A stretch of 64,000 bases of DNA from Fibrobacterota bacterium (GTDB taxonomy: Bacteria > Fibrobacterota > Chitinivibrionia > Chitinivibrionales > Chitinispirillaceae): NCBI GenBank assembly GCA_023412475.1, contig JAEYNR010000010.1, forward strand, positions 13,412 through 77,411, given 5' to 3'. Positions 63,865 to 64,000 of the stretch are shown piece by piece. The position numbers and the translations under genes were made by a program. The notes beneath the pieces are model-generated. The model ran no database searches. It saw only the letters and a list, made by a program, of their open reading frames with translations, and was not told the DNA's origin. How positions within the stretch are numbered: the first letter of the stretch is position 1; every line of letters starts with the position of its first letter.

Positions 63865-64000
63865 TTAATCTATTATTTAGTTTCTGTTCAAAATATGCCG
63901 GTTTTTAAAAAACATGTTTACATGAAATATAAATCTTACCACACACTAGTTTAAATACCGCTTATGTGCCATGTTCTCGACAAAAAAACGGGCTGAAAAT

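Noticed and set aside
1..64000. CRISPR array or prophage
   Set aside because: No regularly spaced direct repeats of CRISPR size and no phage structural, integrase or cas genes are seen.

Overview
The window is a 64 kb stretch of ordinary-looking bacterial chromosome, moderately AT-rich, with densely packed genes and mostly Shine-Dalgarno-led starts (ATG, several TTG). It points to a Gram-negative, diderm bacterium: there are SecDF, an outer-membrane phosphate-type porin, several lipoproteins, a PlsB-like acyltransferase and DUF4159/DUF4175 envelope proteins. The mix would fit a member of the FCB group such as the Fibrobacterota/Chitinivibrionia, but that placement is inference from gene content and not proven here. 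I see no phage, transposase, integrase or CRISPR array.

Layout. 1-7040: the 3' part of a PlsB-like acyltransferase gene, a three-domain diadenylate cyclase (EIIA-like + pyruvate-kinase-C-like + DAC), pgi, a YjbQ protein, a LOG-like protein and two exported proteins of unknown function. 7226-12160: an orphan protein with a PD-(D/E)XK-like pattern, a single-domain response regulator, and secD-secF closed by a strong terminator. 12278-18965: DUF4159 and DUF4175 envelope proteins, then an MFS exporter convergent with a flavin disulfide reductase. 19457-25170: gyrB-gyrA, a small protein that may be a degenerate GHKL ATPase, and a MarR regulator. 25352-31994 (minus strand): a GH116-like glucosidase operon with a Gfo/Idh/MocA oxidoreductase, a YflT-like stress protein, a DnaC-like ATPase and a lipoprotein nitroreductase. 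32770-34120: tRNA-Asn and a degenerate receiver protein in a gene-poor area.

34121-46349 is the phosphate region. Genes pstB-phoU-porin-pstS-pstC-pstA-phoB-phoR form a complete uptake and sensing set in an unusual order. Just upstream is the most striking structure in the window: a direct duplication of about 0.9 kb (34906-35815 and 37396-38260) that covers the 5' part of a nucleotide-sugar dehydrogenase gene and the 5' half of pstB. A B12-type radical SAM gene lies between the copies. One copy keeps the dehydrogenase and has a dead pstB; the other keeps pstB and has a dead dehydrogenase stub. This is the footprint of a tandem duplication or single-crossover (Campbell-type) integration.

46768-60131 holds an aldo/keto reductase and then the classic minus-strand translation/RNA operon rimP-nusA-infB-rbfA-nrnA-truB-ribF-rpsO-pnp-dut, preceded by the CCA-adding enzyme gene. 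Terminator-like hairpins lie between rpsO and pnp, after pnp, and after cca. The end of the window carries a TPR-type lipoprotein, an RluA-family pseudouridine synthase and a HAD-UbiA fusion.

No single clear new defence or mobile system is visible. The best leads are the three-domain diadenylate cyclase, the duplication with the radical SAM gene, the orphan nuclease-like protein at 7226-8254 and the GHKL-like gene after gyrA.
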